Counted from the stretch's first letter, positions 18,270 to 32,873 are shown. The stretch is 64,000 nucleotides of DNA from Numida meleagris (GCF_002078875.1 NC_034414.1:24352611-24416610), one strand, 5' to 3'. Numbers and translations: made by a program. Notes: generated from the sequence alone by a model not told the origin.

Positions 18270-21200
18270 GATGGGCTGGCGGGAGCAGATGCCAAGGATC
18301 AGGTGGGCAGGCCCAGTCTGACTGGCCCCAGCATCCTAGAGCCTGTGAGGACAGGGAAGCAGAGAGCAGGGTCACCAACAGCCCTCAGCATCCTCTGGTG
18401 TAAGATCCCCGGTCCCGGACTCGTGCCTGCTGTCTGCCCTTGGGAGGGAAAGCAGAGCCCTCCCCCACTGCCTCTGGAGCCCGAAAGGGGCAGGGACTGC
18501 TCTTGAGGCACAGCCTGAAGGACATGGCTGGGCTGGGCAAGCTGTGCTGCCGGGGAGCACAGCCCACGCTGAGATAAGCAAGGAGCCTCAGCCCGGCCCG
18601 CTGGCTGCCTTCCCAGCCCACCCGCTGGCAGGGGCATGGGGGAGCTCCAGCAGCATCCCTTGTCCCCTCCCAAGATCCCAGCAGGTTGAACGCCTCCGCT
18701 TTGCTCCCCAGGCTGAGTGCAGCTTCCTGCCCTGGCCAAGTTTGGTGTCACACTAGAAAGATCCCGAGCGGTTCAGTGAAACTTGCTTCCTGGAGCGTCA
18801 GCTTAAAGGGACACATGGCCCAGGGGTGGCTGGAGAGGGTGGGAGAAGCAGAGGGGACACAGGCACACTGCCCTCACCACTCTGAGACACTGCCCCATCG
18901 CACCACACTATCTGCTTTGTCCCCACGTCCCAGCCCAATAGGGGAAGCACCGCTGTCCTCACACACACAGCTGGTGGCACCTGCAGGGCTCCTGCCCTCC
19001 AAACACAAGCCATCCATTTTATGCAGGAAGCAAGCAGTGGAGAAACCCTGCGCATATCCTCCTGGGCCAAACGCAGGGACAGAAAATGGCCTCAAAAAGT
19101 GCTGCCCTATGAGCTCCCAAAGGAGCCAGGTGCATGGGGCAGACAAAGGTCCCACCAAGCAAGAAACGACAGACCTCCCCCCAGCCCCTGCCTGGCCCAG
19201 CATCTGGAGGCGCCACAAAAGCCCGCGCTGCCTCTCGGATGAATGGGCCGGATTAGGGCCTGTTCCACTCCCCCCCCTCCATGCACCCCAGAGCCCATTG
19301 ATGTGCAGATGTCAGAGGGCCTCTGGATGAGGCAAGCAGCCTGGGAGTACACCACCTGGGTGAGGGGATGGGGTACCAATGCCCACCCAGGCAGGAACTG
19401 CACCCACAGGCATGATGGGGAAGAGGGAGCTGAGGCACGGAGCAGGCACAGGCCCCTGTGCCCTGCGGGACCTCAGCAAGGAACTTCAGCATTTCCTAGG
19501 GCTCCACACGCTGCCACCAGCTCATCGCCTGTCCTGCAGACCCATCTCCACCACCCCGCCTGTGCACCAGGGGACCCTCAAACTTTGCGCTGGGCTCACT
19601 GCACAAGAGGGGGAACGAGGAGAGCAGAGAGAGACCGGCAGGCACCGAGCTGCCTGAAAAGCCAACAGATGAGAAAAAGACCTCCGTGCCAACAAAGAAG
19701 GGATAGCTCCACTGCTCCCAGTTGTCCCACGGCCTCTCTGCTCCACTTGCCTGTAGTGCTGGGGACCCTCCCAGTAGGGAACAGCACATAAGCACACAGC
19801 TGGGACAGCAGTTTTTGGGGTGGGGAAACACAATGGGGTTAGGACAACAGCAGGCCCAGGATGCTAGAGAGGCTCCAAGGACTCTATCTCCTCTGCAGCA
19901 CCCCCAGCTCCCCCAGGCCCCTCGCCTGCCCCAGGCAGCAATTTCCTTACCTGCCTTTCACGTCTCCTGCCAGTGCCTCCCGAGTGGCTCAGCCTGCTGC
20001 CGCGCTCCCTCCTGGCTCTGCCTTTCCCAGTCCTCCCTTTACTCCTCCCTTTCAGATCTGACACTTTCCCCCACCCCCCCCAGCTCCTCCCGCTCTCAAA
20101 CCTGATCTCCCCCCACTCGCACGCCCAGCCCTGGCCCCCCTTTCAGAGGAGGAAAGAACAAACAAAACCAGATTAAATTCACTTGCTACTCAAGAGCCCC
20201 CAGTGCTGGGGCACTGAGCTGCTCTAAGTCAGCCAGGAGAAACCTGCCTGCCCTGCAGCTCCCTCCCTGATCCAAGGCCCCATGTACCCCTCCCCGGCCA
20301 AGATAAGGGCAGCGTTAAGGTTACGGACCACGTAACCACCTGCCTCCTCTTCTTCCAGGGCAGCTGCAGGGCGCTTTGCCATCCTTGGGGGATCTGGAAG
20401 ACAGCTCTGAGCTGTGTGGCCCACACGGGAAGGAGGCACAAGTGTGGGATGTGGGCTGCCCAGCTGCCTTCTTCATGACTCGGAGAGGGGAGATAGCACC
20501 TGCAGCCTAAGTGCCTGCAATGTGGACGGGTTGCAGGTGCAGGAACGAAACAGAGTTGCCAACCCATGGCCCAGGAGCAGGGCAGGCCTCCAGCCCCACA
20601 GAAGGGACAGCAGCAGGAGGAGCGGGAAACAGGGCTGGGAATGCTAACTATGTGGAGACTGCCTCTACCTGCAGCTCCCCTGCGCCTGGCCCCAGGGCTG
20701 GGAAAGGCAGCTCCTGCCCAGGGACAAAGCAGACAGAGGAGCTCCTGCCCTCCGCCTTCCACCATGCAAGGAGCAGGCACGGCAGGGTGGCAGCATGGAA
20801 GGATTGGGATGCAACCATCTGCGTAGCAAAGGAGACGAAACACAAATTGTCCTCCACCCCATCAGCTGCAGCAGCAGGCATGGGCCTGCCTCGAGAAGAT
20901 GGAGCAGGGCTGGGGAGGCCGAGTCCCCACCCAGGCAGCACAGAAATCACTGCCCCAGGAGATGCATTCACCTCCTGCTCGGGCTCGTGCTTGTCTTTGC
21001 AGATCTCCGTGCAGAACAGGCAGTTAATAAATAGCACCTTAACAGCATCTTCCTGCCCAGCCCAGCCCCGGCAGCAAGAGGAAACCCCCGTGGGCCCTGC
21101 TCCCCTGAGCCAGTAGCACCAGCAGGAGCCCCCCCCTCACCCCCCCAGCAGAGCTCAGCCCCAGGGCCTGCCCGCCCCATGCTATCCACCACGTAGGAAG

Positions 21201-21309
21201 TCTAGGGCTGCGTGGGGGGGGGTGGCAAGCAGGAAGGCAATTTCGTAGCCTCTCCTCCCCCATGCAGTGGGGAGAGTAAAGCACGAAGCAGCTCCCAACC
21301 AAGGGACAT

Positions 21310-21314
21310 GCTGG
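21310..21314. repeat. Target-site duplication, left copy
   Basis: GCTGG immediately before the LTR; the identical right copy is at 21838-21842. No mismatch, consistent with a fairly recent or well-preserved insertion. Confidence 0.8.
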
Positions 21315-21837
21315 TGTCATGGTTTTATGATTTTCGGTTATTGGTACTCCACATCATAACACCATGTAGTGAATGTACCTGGTTCTCAGAAGAGAAGGAC
21401 TACTACATTCCCCATGGTACTTTGCTCCTCTGTTACCATTTTCCAGCCGGAGGGAAAAGATAAAAGCTCACAGTATAAAAACTTGCAGATCACGAGACCT
21501 CGGCCCTTTTTCCGCCCGTCTCTCATCTTGGCAGCACCTCGCTCTCCAGCCGTCTTATCGTCGGTAGTAGAGTAAGGCCTACCTTGATTTTGGGACATTC
21601 TCTCTCTCTGTATTGGATTTATCAGCTTAAATTGTAATTATATTGTATTATAGTGTGTTGTTTTGCATTCTGATATCTTATTTAGTAAATTAGTTTGTTT
21701 CTCCTCAGGTTGTTGCTGCTGTTCTTTGCTCTCAGGGCCATCTCCTTACCCTTTTCCCCTTTTCCCGGGGTGTGGGCCCGTGGATCCCCCGTCCCCTTCG
21801 TCACAGAAACGGGCTGAATGCCCGTAAACCGTTGACA
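21315..21837 (+). mobile_element. Solo LTR of an endogenous retrovirus, 523 bp
   Basis: The element begins TGTCA and ends TGACA, a perfect 5-base terminal inverted repeat with TG...CA ends. It is flanked by an exact 5-bp target duplication, GCTGG, at 21310-21314 and 21838-21842. A TATA box (TATAAAA, 21474-21480) lies about 160 bases in, and a weak poly(A)-like AGTAAA lies at 21684-21689. Composition is more A/T-rich than the flanks. There is no primer-binding site, internal gag/pol sequence or second LTR, so it is a recombined solo LTR. A 5-bp duplication is typical of ERVL-type (class III) elements, but family assignment needs a repeat library. Confidence 0.85.
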
Positions 21838-24800
21838 GCTGGGAACCAGTGACCAAGGCATCACGTGAGTGTACACACTGTATGGAGGGCCCTGTCCGCG
21901 ATGTGGGCCATGCACTGGCCTCCATGCAGTGCTTACAACTTCCCCACCCAACTCTACCTGCACCTGCAGCCCCAGCACTTGTCCCCAGTCTCCCTTGCTC
22001 AGGCTCCTTGTTCACACCAGATAAGCACTGCCAGCAGTAAGACGAGCAGTTTCCCAATAGCACCGTTCTCCATTTCCAACCCCAGCACAAGGATGCAGGG
22101 CAAAGTGCTGGCCACAGCAGGTTACCCTCCTCCCTCCCCCATGCCTCTCTCAGGAGCAAGGCGGCTCCAGCAGGGATGGGGACACACAGGACAAGGGGGC
22201 TCCAGGTCCCCAAGGCCAGTCTGTTGCTGTAAGAGGGGGCACCTGGACTCCCCCACCTGCAGTGACACAAGGGCCATAGCCAGGTGACGGAGTGGCAGGC
22301 CAGCTGCACTAGCAAGGGGCCAGGCCCAGCAGAGCCTCCCACCCCAGGAGACAGAGACTGCCAGCCCACAGCCCCAGGATGCCCTTGTTCTGGCTCAGCC
22401 CAGCCGGCCTTTGCTCTCTTTGGCTCCCTGCTCCCTGTCAGGTGAGGAGTTAATGTTTAGGGAGCGCTGGCACAGGTCACATGAAAGCCCAAGGCTCACC
22501 TCCCCCCAGCACAAGCAAAGCGGCTGGGCCAGTCCCAGCAAAGAGATGAAAAAAAGGCACCACACTCTGAGGAGAGGCAACATGGGACAATTTCTTTTGC
22601 TCTTCTGAGTAAAAGAGAGGGGACGGGCAGGCTTGTCGTTCAGCAGATCACTGCTCTGCAGCACCCAGCTGCAATGAGAGGTCACCTCCCCTCCCGTCTC
22701 CAAGATGCCTCCTCCACGCGACAAGGGCTGCGCCAGCCAGCAGATACCACACAGGCAGTTCACAGCGGAGCAGCTGCAGGAATGTACAGAGGCGGAAAGG
22801 AATTTGGCCAGGAAAGCAGGATTAAAACCCCATGCTCCGGATTACCACTCCTCCCCTCCTTCTCCCAGTCTTATGATAAGTGGAACTGAAGCAAGAATTT
22901 CACCTCCATATCTCATTGGGAAGAGCAACCTGTGGCAAAACAGACACCATATTCCAGAGATGGGATCAAGCCACAGAGCGAGACATCAGAATATGGACTG
23001 TAAAACAAGAACATGCTGTTATCATCCCTCCACAACAACCATGCTATGGAGAAAGCTCTGACTAAGATGAGCACCTCCCTGGTTCAGCTGTGCCTCATTC
23101 TTATTCATTTTATTCCACAAAGGTCACACTAAAAAAGCCACTCTCTTCTGACAGAAAAGCACACTGCTCAGGAAACAGGAGCTAATAGCCCCCATGGGTT
23201 AGCTGAAGCTCCCAGCTTGGTCAAAGGAGGGAGTTTCACCACCAGACTATTTCCTTTTCTCTCCCAGAGCACAAGGAAACTAGCAAGTCCAGACTGGGCC
23301 TGACACAGGCACATGCCTCACTGCTTACCTCTCCACATCTGGGGCTCAGGAACACAACAGGGAGCAGTTCCTCCTGGCAGGGACACTGATCACGAGGCCC
23401 TGCTAGACACAGCCTGTTCTAGCTGAGCATATAGCCAGGCTCCTGCCTGCAGCTGGGTTCTGCTACATGCTGTGCGGGGAAAGCACAGGGAGCCAGCATA
23501 GCATGCAAGCAGTGTGCAGTAGGCTTAGGTTTGCCAGACATCCCACAATGCTTGCAAGCCATGCAGGTGCATTTCGCCACCACCCTCAGGCAAGGCATGA
23601 TAGGGCCACCCAGACCCAGCCCAGTCAGCAATGTGCTCTCACTGCTCTTAAGCCTGTGGAGAGGCTGGAAGGACCCAGCTGGCAATAGCTTTCAGCCACA
23701 CCTGGGTCGCATGCCTCTGCACATGCTGCATTTGTCCCTCTGTGTAGGGAAGGAATCAGCAGGACACAGTGGCCTGCATCACATCATCATGTGCTCTCCT
23801 AGCCAACACAGCTAGGCAGAGAGGAACCAAGCCTGGATTCTGTGCAGCAGCACAGAATGGGACAGAAGGATCCTGCGTGCCTCTTGAAACAGAAGAGGAG
23901 CAGCATTTGGGCTGATCTCCAATTCCCATCCTTCCGCTGGGATCAGGTTTCTAATATCTGCATTTTGCTGATGACTGTGCTGTGGCTAATGGCCATTTCT
24001 GAATGCTGGAGATTCACGGTGTCCTGGTCTCCGGACACTGAAATCTGCTCACTGGGCCTTTTCCTGACTCCTCTGGCTCTCCTGACTGCTGCAGGCATGC
24101 AGCAGACAGCAGCAGTTCATGGGCTGAGGGCTAAGAAGCAACAGCAGGGTCAGCAGTCAGGAGCTCCAGCTTCTATCTAGGTCTGTCTGCAGCAAGCCCT
24201 CTTCCAGCCATGCCTGTGCTGGAGTATACAGCGATCACCATGCCCCACACAGCAAAGGGATGGCAATGCCACTGCGCATAGCAATGCCTCAAACTTCCAG
24301 CTAGCAGTGCCCAAGCATGTGTGACCTACCCCCATTCACCAAGGTAGGGACTGGCAGGAGATGACCTCCCATGCAAAACATCCCTCCACCCCACCAACCC
24401 TGGGCAGATGCGAGGGGCACGGCTCTGAGCCAGGCCCCATATGCCTTGGGTGCCTTATTGCCAGCAGAGCTGAGTAAGTGTTTTCGGTTGAATAGTTATT
24501 GATTGAGAACTGCAGTTTCCAGACAGCTCTGAGCTATTTGCTACTTCGTGACAAGTTTTGGACAAGAACAAAATACTTTGTTTCCCAAGCAAAAAGTCTC
24601 AGTTTGCATTGTTTTGCTTGCAATTGAGCTGTGTTACACTTAAAGGATGAAAAGGTCTCTCAAACTGGGTTGTGGCTCCTCTTATTTTCCTCCAGCTTTT
24701 CATTTTGGGTACTGAATGGAGCAATTAATTAATTGTTCAGCTCTGCTCTCCAGACCAGCTGAGAGCAACACACACCAAAGGAATGGAGGAGCCGTGCTTA

Positions 24801-27800
24801 AGCAGCAGTGCTAAAGATGCTGCTGATGCTTTCTGTGCTGCAGGCTCCTCTCAGACCTCAGACTGAGCTCTCCTGAGACCAGCAAGCACTCACAGGGCCC
24901 TGTGCAAGGGATGGGCAAGCATAGAAGAGGCAGCCACTTGTCCTAGCAGGCTGCAGTTCAGAGTACACAACCAAGAGGTCACACCACTGGCTGAAAGACA
25001 CATGCAAGGAAGGGCTTCCTGTGCAAGCTGGTCTCCAGTGCTTGGCCAGCACACTAAGGTCCCTCACTGGGGCTATTCTTCTGAACACCTCCTGCAGTGC
25101 CAAAATCCATTCCACCAGGCACTTGAAAGCATGTCAGAGGAAAGGAAGGGCAATCCCTTTGCATCCCCTGTTTGAAAAGGGGTGACACCACGGAGGAGGC
25201 TGACACTCACCACAAGGCAGAGCTGCTCACAAGATGCAGCTGGACTCTTCCACCAGGGAATGGCCCAAACTGGGAGCTGTGCTCCAACAGCCACTCCCAC
25301 ATCTTCACCCAGAGCTATTCCTGGCATTGATGCCCTCAGTGCCCAAGCTGGGCTGAAAGCAGAGCTTGCCCACATAAGAATGGAACAACTGCACTATAAA
25401 TAGAAAACGAGGATGGCTCAGGGCAGGCTCTGCCCTGCCTTGAGGGAGGCTGTTAAAAACCCAAGCAGCAATATTGCCATCCAGTCAGAGTGCCCTGGGC
25501 ATTTTATAGCCCTGAAGTGATACCTGAGCTACAGGCATGCACTGCAAGTAAGCTCTGACACTGCAGAAGAACTGCTGTCAGTTGGTCTGAGAGTCTGCAA
25601 ACTTAGCTGCAAAACAAAAACAAAACCCAAACCCACTACATGGGAGCATTTTGCTAACTGGACATAAGGAAGCAACTGATAGGGGCAAAAGGATGGGACG
25701 TGAACCCCAAGGGGAAGGTGGTTCCTGAAGCCAAGGGGAGACAAAAATGCTCCCAAGACCCAAACTCCATGTTGACCCCTTCTCCACCCCCATACTCCTC
25801 CCCATCTCATCCTGCTGCTCACTCAGTTCCTACCCCCAGGGTTTCCTCACACTGCTGAGCTAAGTCCTGAAATCCCACAGCAAAGGACAAAGGCTGGGAA
25901 GAAACCACATGCCTTGACTCAACCAAGCGGCAGATAAGTGTGGCTCAGGACAAAAGCTCAAGTCTCCTGCAATCCACCAAAACCTCTTCAATACCCAGCC
26001 CACAGCAGGAGCAGGACAGACCTCAGCCCACCAGGTGACCATAAGGGTCAAATTTGGGAATAAGAGGGCCGGATTGACAACAGGGAACATGAGGAGAGGT
26101 GTACACACACAGGGAAAGCAGTAGACCCAGACTGATTCATCCAGTGTATAACACACGCACACACATGTACAGGGAAGCACTTGCTTCCTCTGCCAGAAAG
26201 TGTCAGTAGTTCCCTCCCTACCCCTTTCCTCCCTATCAGAACAGGAAGACAGCACTCAAAAATAAATTAAGGAAAGGCTTCTGTGGTCAGCAGTGAAACA
26301 TCCTGGCAGAACTGCTTTGGTGGACAAACAGCGAACAAGAACATCACAGCTCCTCCTTCACTGCTCCCAAAACACCCAAAATAGCCGAGGCACAAGAAAC
26401 GAGGACAGCCAGTGCTGACTACAAGCCCACCCTGAGGACTGCAGAAGCCCACAGCTCAATTTCCTCCTGGTTCCCCTGTCTCCCTTCTTCCTCCTGTGCT
26501 CCAAGCAGGAGGAGACATAGAGGTCTTGAGTTTGGCTGAGTTTCCACCTTGGGGAAGAAACTTGATAACTGATTGGACAGGATGTGAGCACCCGTTGAGG
26601 AAAAGGATTAGTAACCTCCTAATCTGTACATTTTGGAGTCTAAGCACTTTACTTTGCTCTCTAATTAAACCACAGAGCGCAGAGATTGCCAGAAGGGAGA
26701 GAACAAGGAGGAAGGAGGAAAGGGAACAGAGGCTGTGACTTAAATGCTATTCCTTGTGGCTGACATGCAAGACAGGCTACATGGGGGGATGTTGATGAGG
26801 ATGTATTTTACCTCAAGGGTTTGAATGCCAAGGCTGCTTCACATCCTGCTGCTTCCCATCAACCAACCCCTAGTGAGAGTTGAGGGCAAGAGGAAGAGGA
26901 AACCTACACAGTGTCCTGCAGATGGCAGAGGCAGGAGCGAGGGCCAGTAAGGCAAGGTGAAACTGTACCTGAGACAGACCAGCCTGGCTGACCAGATCTC
27001 CCCTCTGAGTCCCTGCCACCTGGGAAACCCTACAAGTGCCAAGTCACATTTGTCTCTACTTCCCAGACCTGGCTGCACAGAAGTGCCTTGTTCAGGTGCT
27101 TATCTGGCTCCATACTGGGAGGGGCTGATGTCTTGCTGCCCTGGCACTCATACAGCACACGCAGCTCTGTGCTGGGCTCATTAGGAGCTACCTAACAGAG
27201 AAACTTTCGTGGCACAGGTAAAGAGGGAAACCTTTCTAATACAGCCCATGACATAGCAGTTTGAACACTTTCACTCAGGCTCTATCAAGGCCCACATGCC
27301 TATGCGGAGAGAAGGCAGTAGGCCCAAGCCTCATTCCTCACTGGTGGCCCTTCAGCACATAATGGGGACAGCTTCAGCACAAAAGCCAGCCAGGCAGCGG
27401 GGTCAGAAGCACTCTGGGCTGCAGCTCACAACTGCTCCCAGCACTGGGGGCAAGGCAGCTGGTGGCGTGGCTGGGAACAGGAAAGGTCTCACCTCCTGAA
27501 ATGCTCTGCCTCCCGCTCTGCCCCACCAGACAAGGGAGAACAGGGGCAGCCTGTCAGTCCCACGTCCCCTCTCTTCCCTCACTCCTATTCTTTGGAATTC
27601 CTCTCTTCTGTTTGCTTTGTTTCAGCCCTCAATGAACAGGAAGAAAAGGGAAGGAGCCTTGACAAATCCGATCAAGGCGCAGACATGCTGAGGCCCTCTC
27701 CCGCTGGCATGCCAAGCCCTGCACTAATGAGGGATGGAGGAGAGGCAGCAATTGAGAACAGTGGCCCCACAGAAACACTTGGGGTAGGAGCAGAGGGAAA

Positions 27801-30800
27801 AGAAGCTACTAGAGCAGAATATCAGCACAAGCTCTCAGCCATCAGAAGACAGTCTTCGTATTTCCCCAGGCCAGAGAGCTTCTTCCAGCTCCTCAGCCCC
27901 AATCCCTGACTGCCCACTACAAAAGAAACAAGCAATAGACCACTCTAGTGTTTGGTGAGAAGGATCCTGATGCACATATTCAAGGAAATTTAAACTGAGA
28001 CAGCAACAGAGATGGAACACACTTTGTTCTACAGATTTGTGCAAGAACCTGGTCTTCCCCTCCAGAGAGCTTGCCTACAGGGGCTTACAAGTGCCAGTGT
28101 TGTCTCCAGAACCTCCCCACACATTCGAACAGGGAGGAAGCCTGTAGTGCCACACAATTGCCCACAGTTTACCAGTTTGAGCACAGAAGCACTGAGACAG
28201 GAGGAAAGTAAGCACGTAACTTCTCTACTCAACATGCAAGATTACCAACCTTTGGAAGCTGCCAACGTTGCAGGGTTACCTGGGAACAGCTGAAGAAGCT
28301 GGAAGGGCCTGGTGGCAGCTGTGAGAACCACCCTCTAAGCAGGGCTTCCCGTCATGAGGTGCATAGAGCACATCTCAGCTGTGCTTGAGGGTTTTGCAGC
28401 TTGCTGTCACCTGAAAACCAAAAGTCACATGAAGAGTTACCGGATAGAAGAGCTACAGCAACAGGCCCCTGTACAGCCAGGAGCATTATAAACCAGCGGC
28501 AGCACCATCCCACACTTTCATTCTGCCCCTTTTCCCCAGCTTGCTGCCCAGCAGAGCTCAGTGCTGCTCAAGGCTACCCAACGAGCCCCTGGGAAATGAT
28601 CCATGTGCTGCATGTTCCCAGCCCCAGAGCACTTCTGCATCCTGTAGCACATTCCCCACCCACACAAGGGCCATGCCCAGAAGTGCTGGCAGAGCCACCA
28701 CACTCCATCACAACACGTGCGAGTCCTCACACCAACTCTTTAGCAGGAGCTGGGAGAGGAACACAAGTCCCCTGGCTCCCTCTCAAACAAGGGCAGCAGC
28801 AAGTGTTGAACTTGTAAGGCAGTGAGGAGATTAACTATCACGTTCCGTAACCTGAGCGCTAAAACATACCCTGGGCAGTCTGGGGGGTGGGTCAGGAGTC
28901 GGTCCAGCCAGGCGCACAGCCCAGAGAAACAAGATAAAGGCAGAGAGGGGGACAGAGAGAGCCACTTAAACTGTGGGGAGCAGAGCAGCCCACATGCACC
29001 TCTCTTCCCCTTCCCTCTGGCTCTCATGGGGTTGGGCACACGCACCCTGTACCTGCCAGCACAGATGGACAAGCATCTTCAAGCCATGGTAAAACCTACC
29101 AATGCATCTTCCTGGTCCACCTCTCCTGCCTGCTGCTTCAGAAAGCAACAGAGAAAAAGAGTGTGCAGTGCACAGCTCCCACTGCACCGCTCTAATCTCA
29201 GCAAGATCCCATACCACAGCACCACACAGAACAAGGTACACAACATCAGTCTGAACAAGGGCTGGTAGCAATGTAAATCTCACAACAGCCTCTACCTAAG
29301 CAGTAAAACCCCATAACTCTGGTGAAGAAACACAGCACTGGTGCTCAGCAAAACCCTCCTGCAGCAACAAAGCCTCATACTACCTCTGCTCTGCAAGTCT
29401 CACACAGTATCAGCAGCTAAGAGCCAAGCCTCAGGCACCCACCTGGAAGAAGCAGCAGAAGCTGCCGGGAACAAAGGCTTGCGGTTCCAACAGCTGTGAG
29501 CTGGGCAACCAAAGGCACCTTCAGCAGAGGTGATAGTGAGCAGGGAGAGCTGGGCACGTGTCTGCCAAACAAGCTGGATCCTCCCAGCCCCGCCACCAAG
29601 AGCAAACTCCCTGTACAGGTGTGGCAATGCCAGACGGATGGGGTGGAGCCCACAGCGGCCACTGCTCAGCCAGGAATGGCCCTACAGCAGCATTGCTGCC
29701 TGAAGTTCCCAGAGCCAGCCCAGTTCCCCCCTCAAACATCCCATTAACCCAGGCCACCAGAGAACTACAGGTCCTGAAGTTTTTTCCAACTGCATCACAC
29801 GGTTATTAAAAGATACTGCCTCTTGCTCTCGGCCTTTAGCACAGGCTGATTTGGGATACGATGGGAGAGACTGCACATTGCTGATGAATCAGAGCAGGGA
29901 GTTATCCAAGCAGCAGCCCAGGGCTCTAAATGGCTTTCTGGAAGAGGCATCTGGAGGCAGGAGGCAGCCATGATCTCACAGCAAGGCTGTGCGCACATTG
30001 CCAGGCATGTTGTTCCTCCTGGGAAGCCAAGAAGAGGTGCCAAGTCTCAGCTAAGCTGGGAAGGGCAGCAGCACCATGAGAGGGAACAGCAAGAAAATGC
30101 CTCCAAGTCAGAAGGCTCACTCAACCCCCTTTTCAGCTTGGTTGACCTGGGTTTTCCTTTCCAGTGGACCGCCATCAATACTTTGGGAACACAGGGACCA
30201 CACCACCACCATCTCCGCTGGCCGCTGCCCTTCAGTCCCCAGCAGGCTGTAAGGGAGCAGGGTGCAAGCAGCCACCCCTAGCAATGCCACCCCCAGACCC
30301 TGCTGCAATTCCCTACCCACCTCCTCATTTGGGCAGGGATTCGAGGCTCTCCTGGAAGGTGCCCCCACTGAGATGCCGTGAGTGCATCAGGCCTTCCATT
30401 CTAGGCAGGGCTCATGTGTCAGGGACCAAAATAATCTCTGGAAATGAATCCCCACAGGACATTTGGAGCCAGTCACAACTTATCCCCAGCTATCCCAGAG
30501 GGTTAATGAGCTCACCCAAAAGCAAATCAGACAGACATCACAGCATGAGAGCTGAGTGGGGCTGAAAGGGTATGCAGGGGAGACTGGGCCAGAAGGGCCA
30601 ACCCACACCAAGGTGAGAAGGATCCATGATCCAAACCTCATGCTGCCAGGCTCCTTCCCTCCTGGTGGGAGTGCAGCAGGAAGACGCGGCTGGGACAAAC
30701 ACCCACTTCTGTGAGGTACCAACCTCCCAAGGCACAACCATGCATCAATACATTAAATCTATTCTGCCTTATCCTGTGTCCCAGCTTCAGCACTGGGGAG

Positions 30801-32280
30801 TGCTGTCTCAGCCCCACAGCAGTACTCTGCCTGAGGCCAGCCACCCCAGAAGTGGTGCAGTCTGGCAGCTCTGAGCCAAGAGCAAGCTGCTGGCAGTCAA
30901 GCAAGCTGGACTTCAGCGTGGCCCCCACTGATGAGCTGGCAGAGCATGTGCTTTTTGGGTTTGCTTCTTTTCCTGCCATTACTGCTGAGCCTGCATCCCT
31001 CGCCATCAGAGCATAGGAGCCATTTGGCCTCAGTCAGGGGATTTCCAGTAAGCACCAACCTCTGTCACCCCAACCAACAGTAAGCGCAAGGAACGGAGCT
31101 GCTGAGAGATCCTTCCTGGTAGCCAGGGCAGAAACCGCCCCTTAACCCGTCCTTTCACCTTCTGCCTCCACAATGGATGTTATAAGTGCAGGCAATTTAA
31201 ATCATTCCCAATCTCGTGGGCTTTCAGCAGCTTTAGGAGCAGCCCCTCCTGCAGCGAGTGCTCCCTTTCAGCTTATTTACCATAAAAAGGCACTGCAATG
31301 GTACTCCAGCCATCCTCCAAACTCGCTCTCTGCAGGAGGGAAGACAGAAAGGCAGACAGGACGGGGAGGGGTGGGGCAGGGAGTGAAATGCCTGCCAAAG
31401 AGCCTCTCACTCAGGATGGAGCTACACTATCTGGTGCCACTGTTCAGAGCGGCTCAAGGACATTGTGCATCAGGCTTCACCTCTGGCTGTGAACAAGGAG
31501 CCTCCAACAGACTCCTCAGCAGCTGGCTCTCAAGTTGCTGTCTGGAAGGGCCAGAGTGTCTCCTTGAAGGAGAGCAGTGCTGGCAGCCCACACCAGATAT
31601 GCCCCCAGAGTCATCAGCAGCATACAGTGACTGCGGGCGAGCTGTCCCCTGACCTGTCACAGGCTCCGGGTGCCACTTCACCCCACCTTGACACTCATGC
31701 CAGCAGCTCCACTGCTGCATTTCAGAGCAGCTCCAGGTAGCGCTGCATGTGAGCTGAAAGTTGGGTCTAATCCATGCAATTCCGACTGAAGCGGTTTGCT
31801 TAGCGCCGGGCTGCTTGCCAGCAGTATCTCGTGCCCTTTTTGAACTCAGCCTGCTGGAAAACAAACCCTCGGGGGAAGGGGGGGAGAAGCAGAGAGATCA
31901 GAGAGGATAAAGCGCCTGCCCGTGCAACGGCAGTGCTCGTGGTGGAGGCTGCGGGCACACACTGCATCCATTGTGTGGAGGTAACCGGACAGGAGGAAGG
32001 AGGGGCAGCCTGGCAGGGCTCTGTTTGCTCTGGGGAGACTGCAAGAGGCCATAAAACACCCTCCTTGACCCACACGGTGCACCCTCAGAAGTGCCGCGGG
32101 CCAGGCCCAGGTCAGTGGGTCACACAGCCCGGGCCAGGCAGGCTCAGCACAGGACTAAGGAGCACAGGCCAGCCAGGGACGAGAACAGCTTCGGTCCCCC
32201 GTACCGCAACAGGCTGCAGCCAGATGTATCCCGTACCTGAAGAACAGGGTTGGTACTTATGCACAGCAAAGCCCACAGCG

Positions 32281-32873
32281 TGACCACAGCCGCGCACATC
32301 CCTCACGGCCGTACCGTGTGGCTGCAGGGCGGCCCCCAGCACTCCCTTCTCCCGGCCCCGCCGAGGGCATGCACCCGCGTTAGGAGGGGAACGCGAGGCC
32401 GGCAGGCCCCCGTGGCCCCCAGCCCCCTCTCCGTGCGGCACAGACACCCGAGCAGCACTCCTCCGCCTCACAGCAGCCGAGCACCGCAGTTCCGACCCTC
32501 AGAAGCACGGGCTGCTGCTGCCCGGCCTACCAGAAAACAAGCCCCCGACAGGTACCAAAAGACGGGCGCGCCGGGGAGCTCCCCGGGCACAGACCCCAGA
32601 GGGGTACCGCCTTCTTGAGCCCAGCTACGCCCCGAACGCGTCCGTAGGAGCCCGCCGGCGAGCCCCGCCGCCGGACCCCCGCACCTCTGTCCCCGGCGCG
32701 CCCCTTCCCAGCCGCAGCGCCCACCCCGCCACCCGCGGCCGCTCCCCGCACCTGCCGTGCCGCCGCCGCCGTGCCTTTAAACCCCCGCCCCAGCGCCCAT
32801 CGGCCGCGCAGCGCGGGGCGGGCCGCGCATGCGCGTTGCGGCGGCTGCCGGAAGCGCGGGGCCGTGCGGTAGC
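32281..32873 (+). promoter_or_regulatory. CpG-island promoter of PEX16
   Basis: CpG dinucleotides become very dense from about 32.3 kb and stay dense through PEX16 exons 1-3 (to about 33.4 kb). GC boxes (GGGCGG or CCGCCC forms) occur near 32770-32825, close to the PEX16 start at 32874. No TATA box is seen, as expected for a housekeeping gene. The dense CpG to the left could also serve a minus-strand transcript, but I have no exon evidence for one. Confidence 0.7.

Larger units (their letters stand above)
18270..32280. other. LARGE2-PEX16 intergenic/upstream region without a recognised gene
   Basis: About 14 kb separate the LARGE2 start codon from the PEX16 CpG island. LARGE2 5'-UTR exons and its promoter are expected here, but I could not place them. 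A possible acceptor (CCGCCAG) lies 8 bases upstream of the ATG. Scattered frames of 60-215 codons show no recognisable family and no conserved motif. Pyrimidine-rich blocks lie near 19.9-20.15 kb. The one clear feature is the solo LTR at 21315-21837. Confidence 0.6.
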
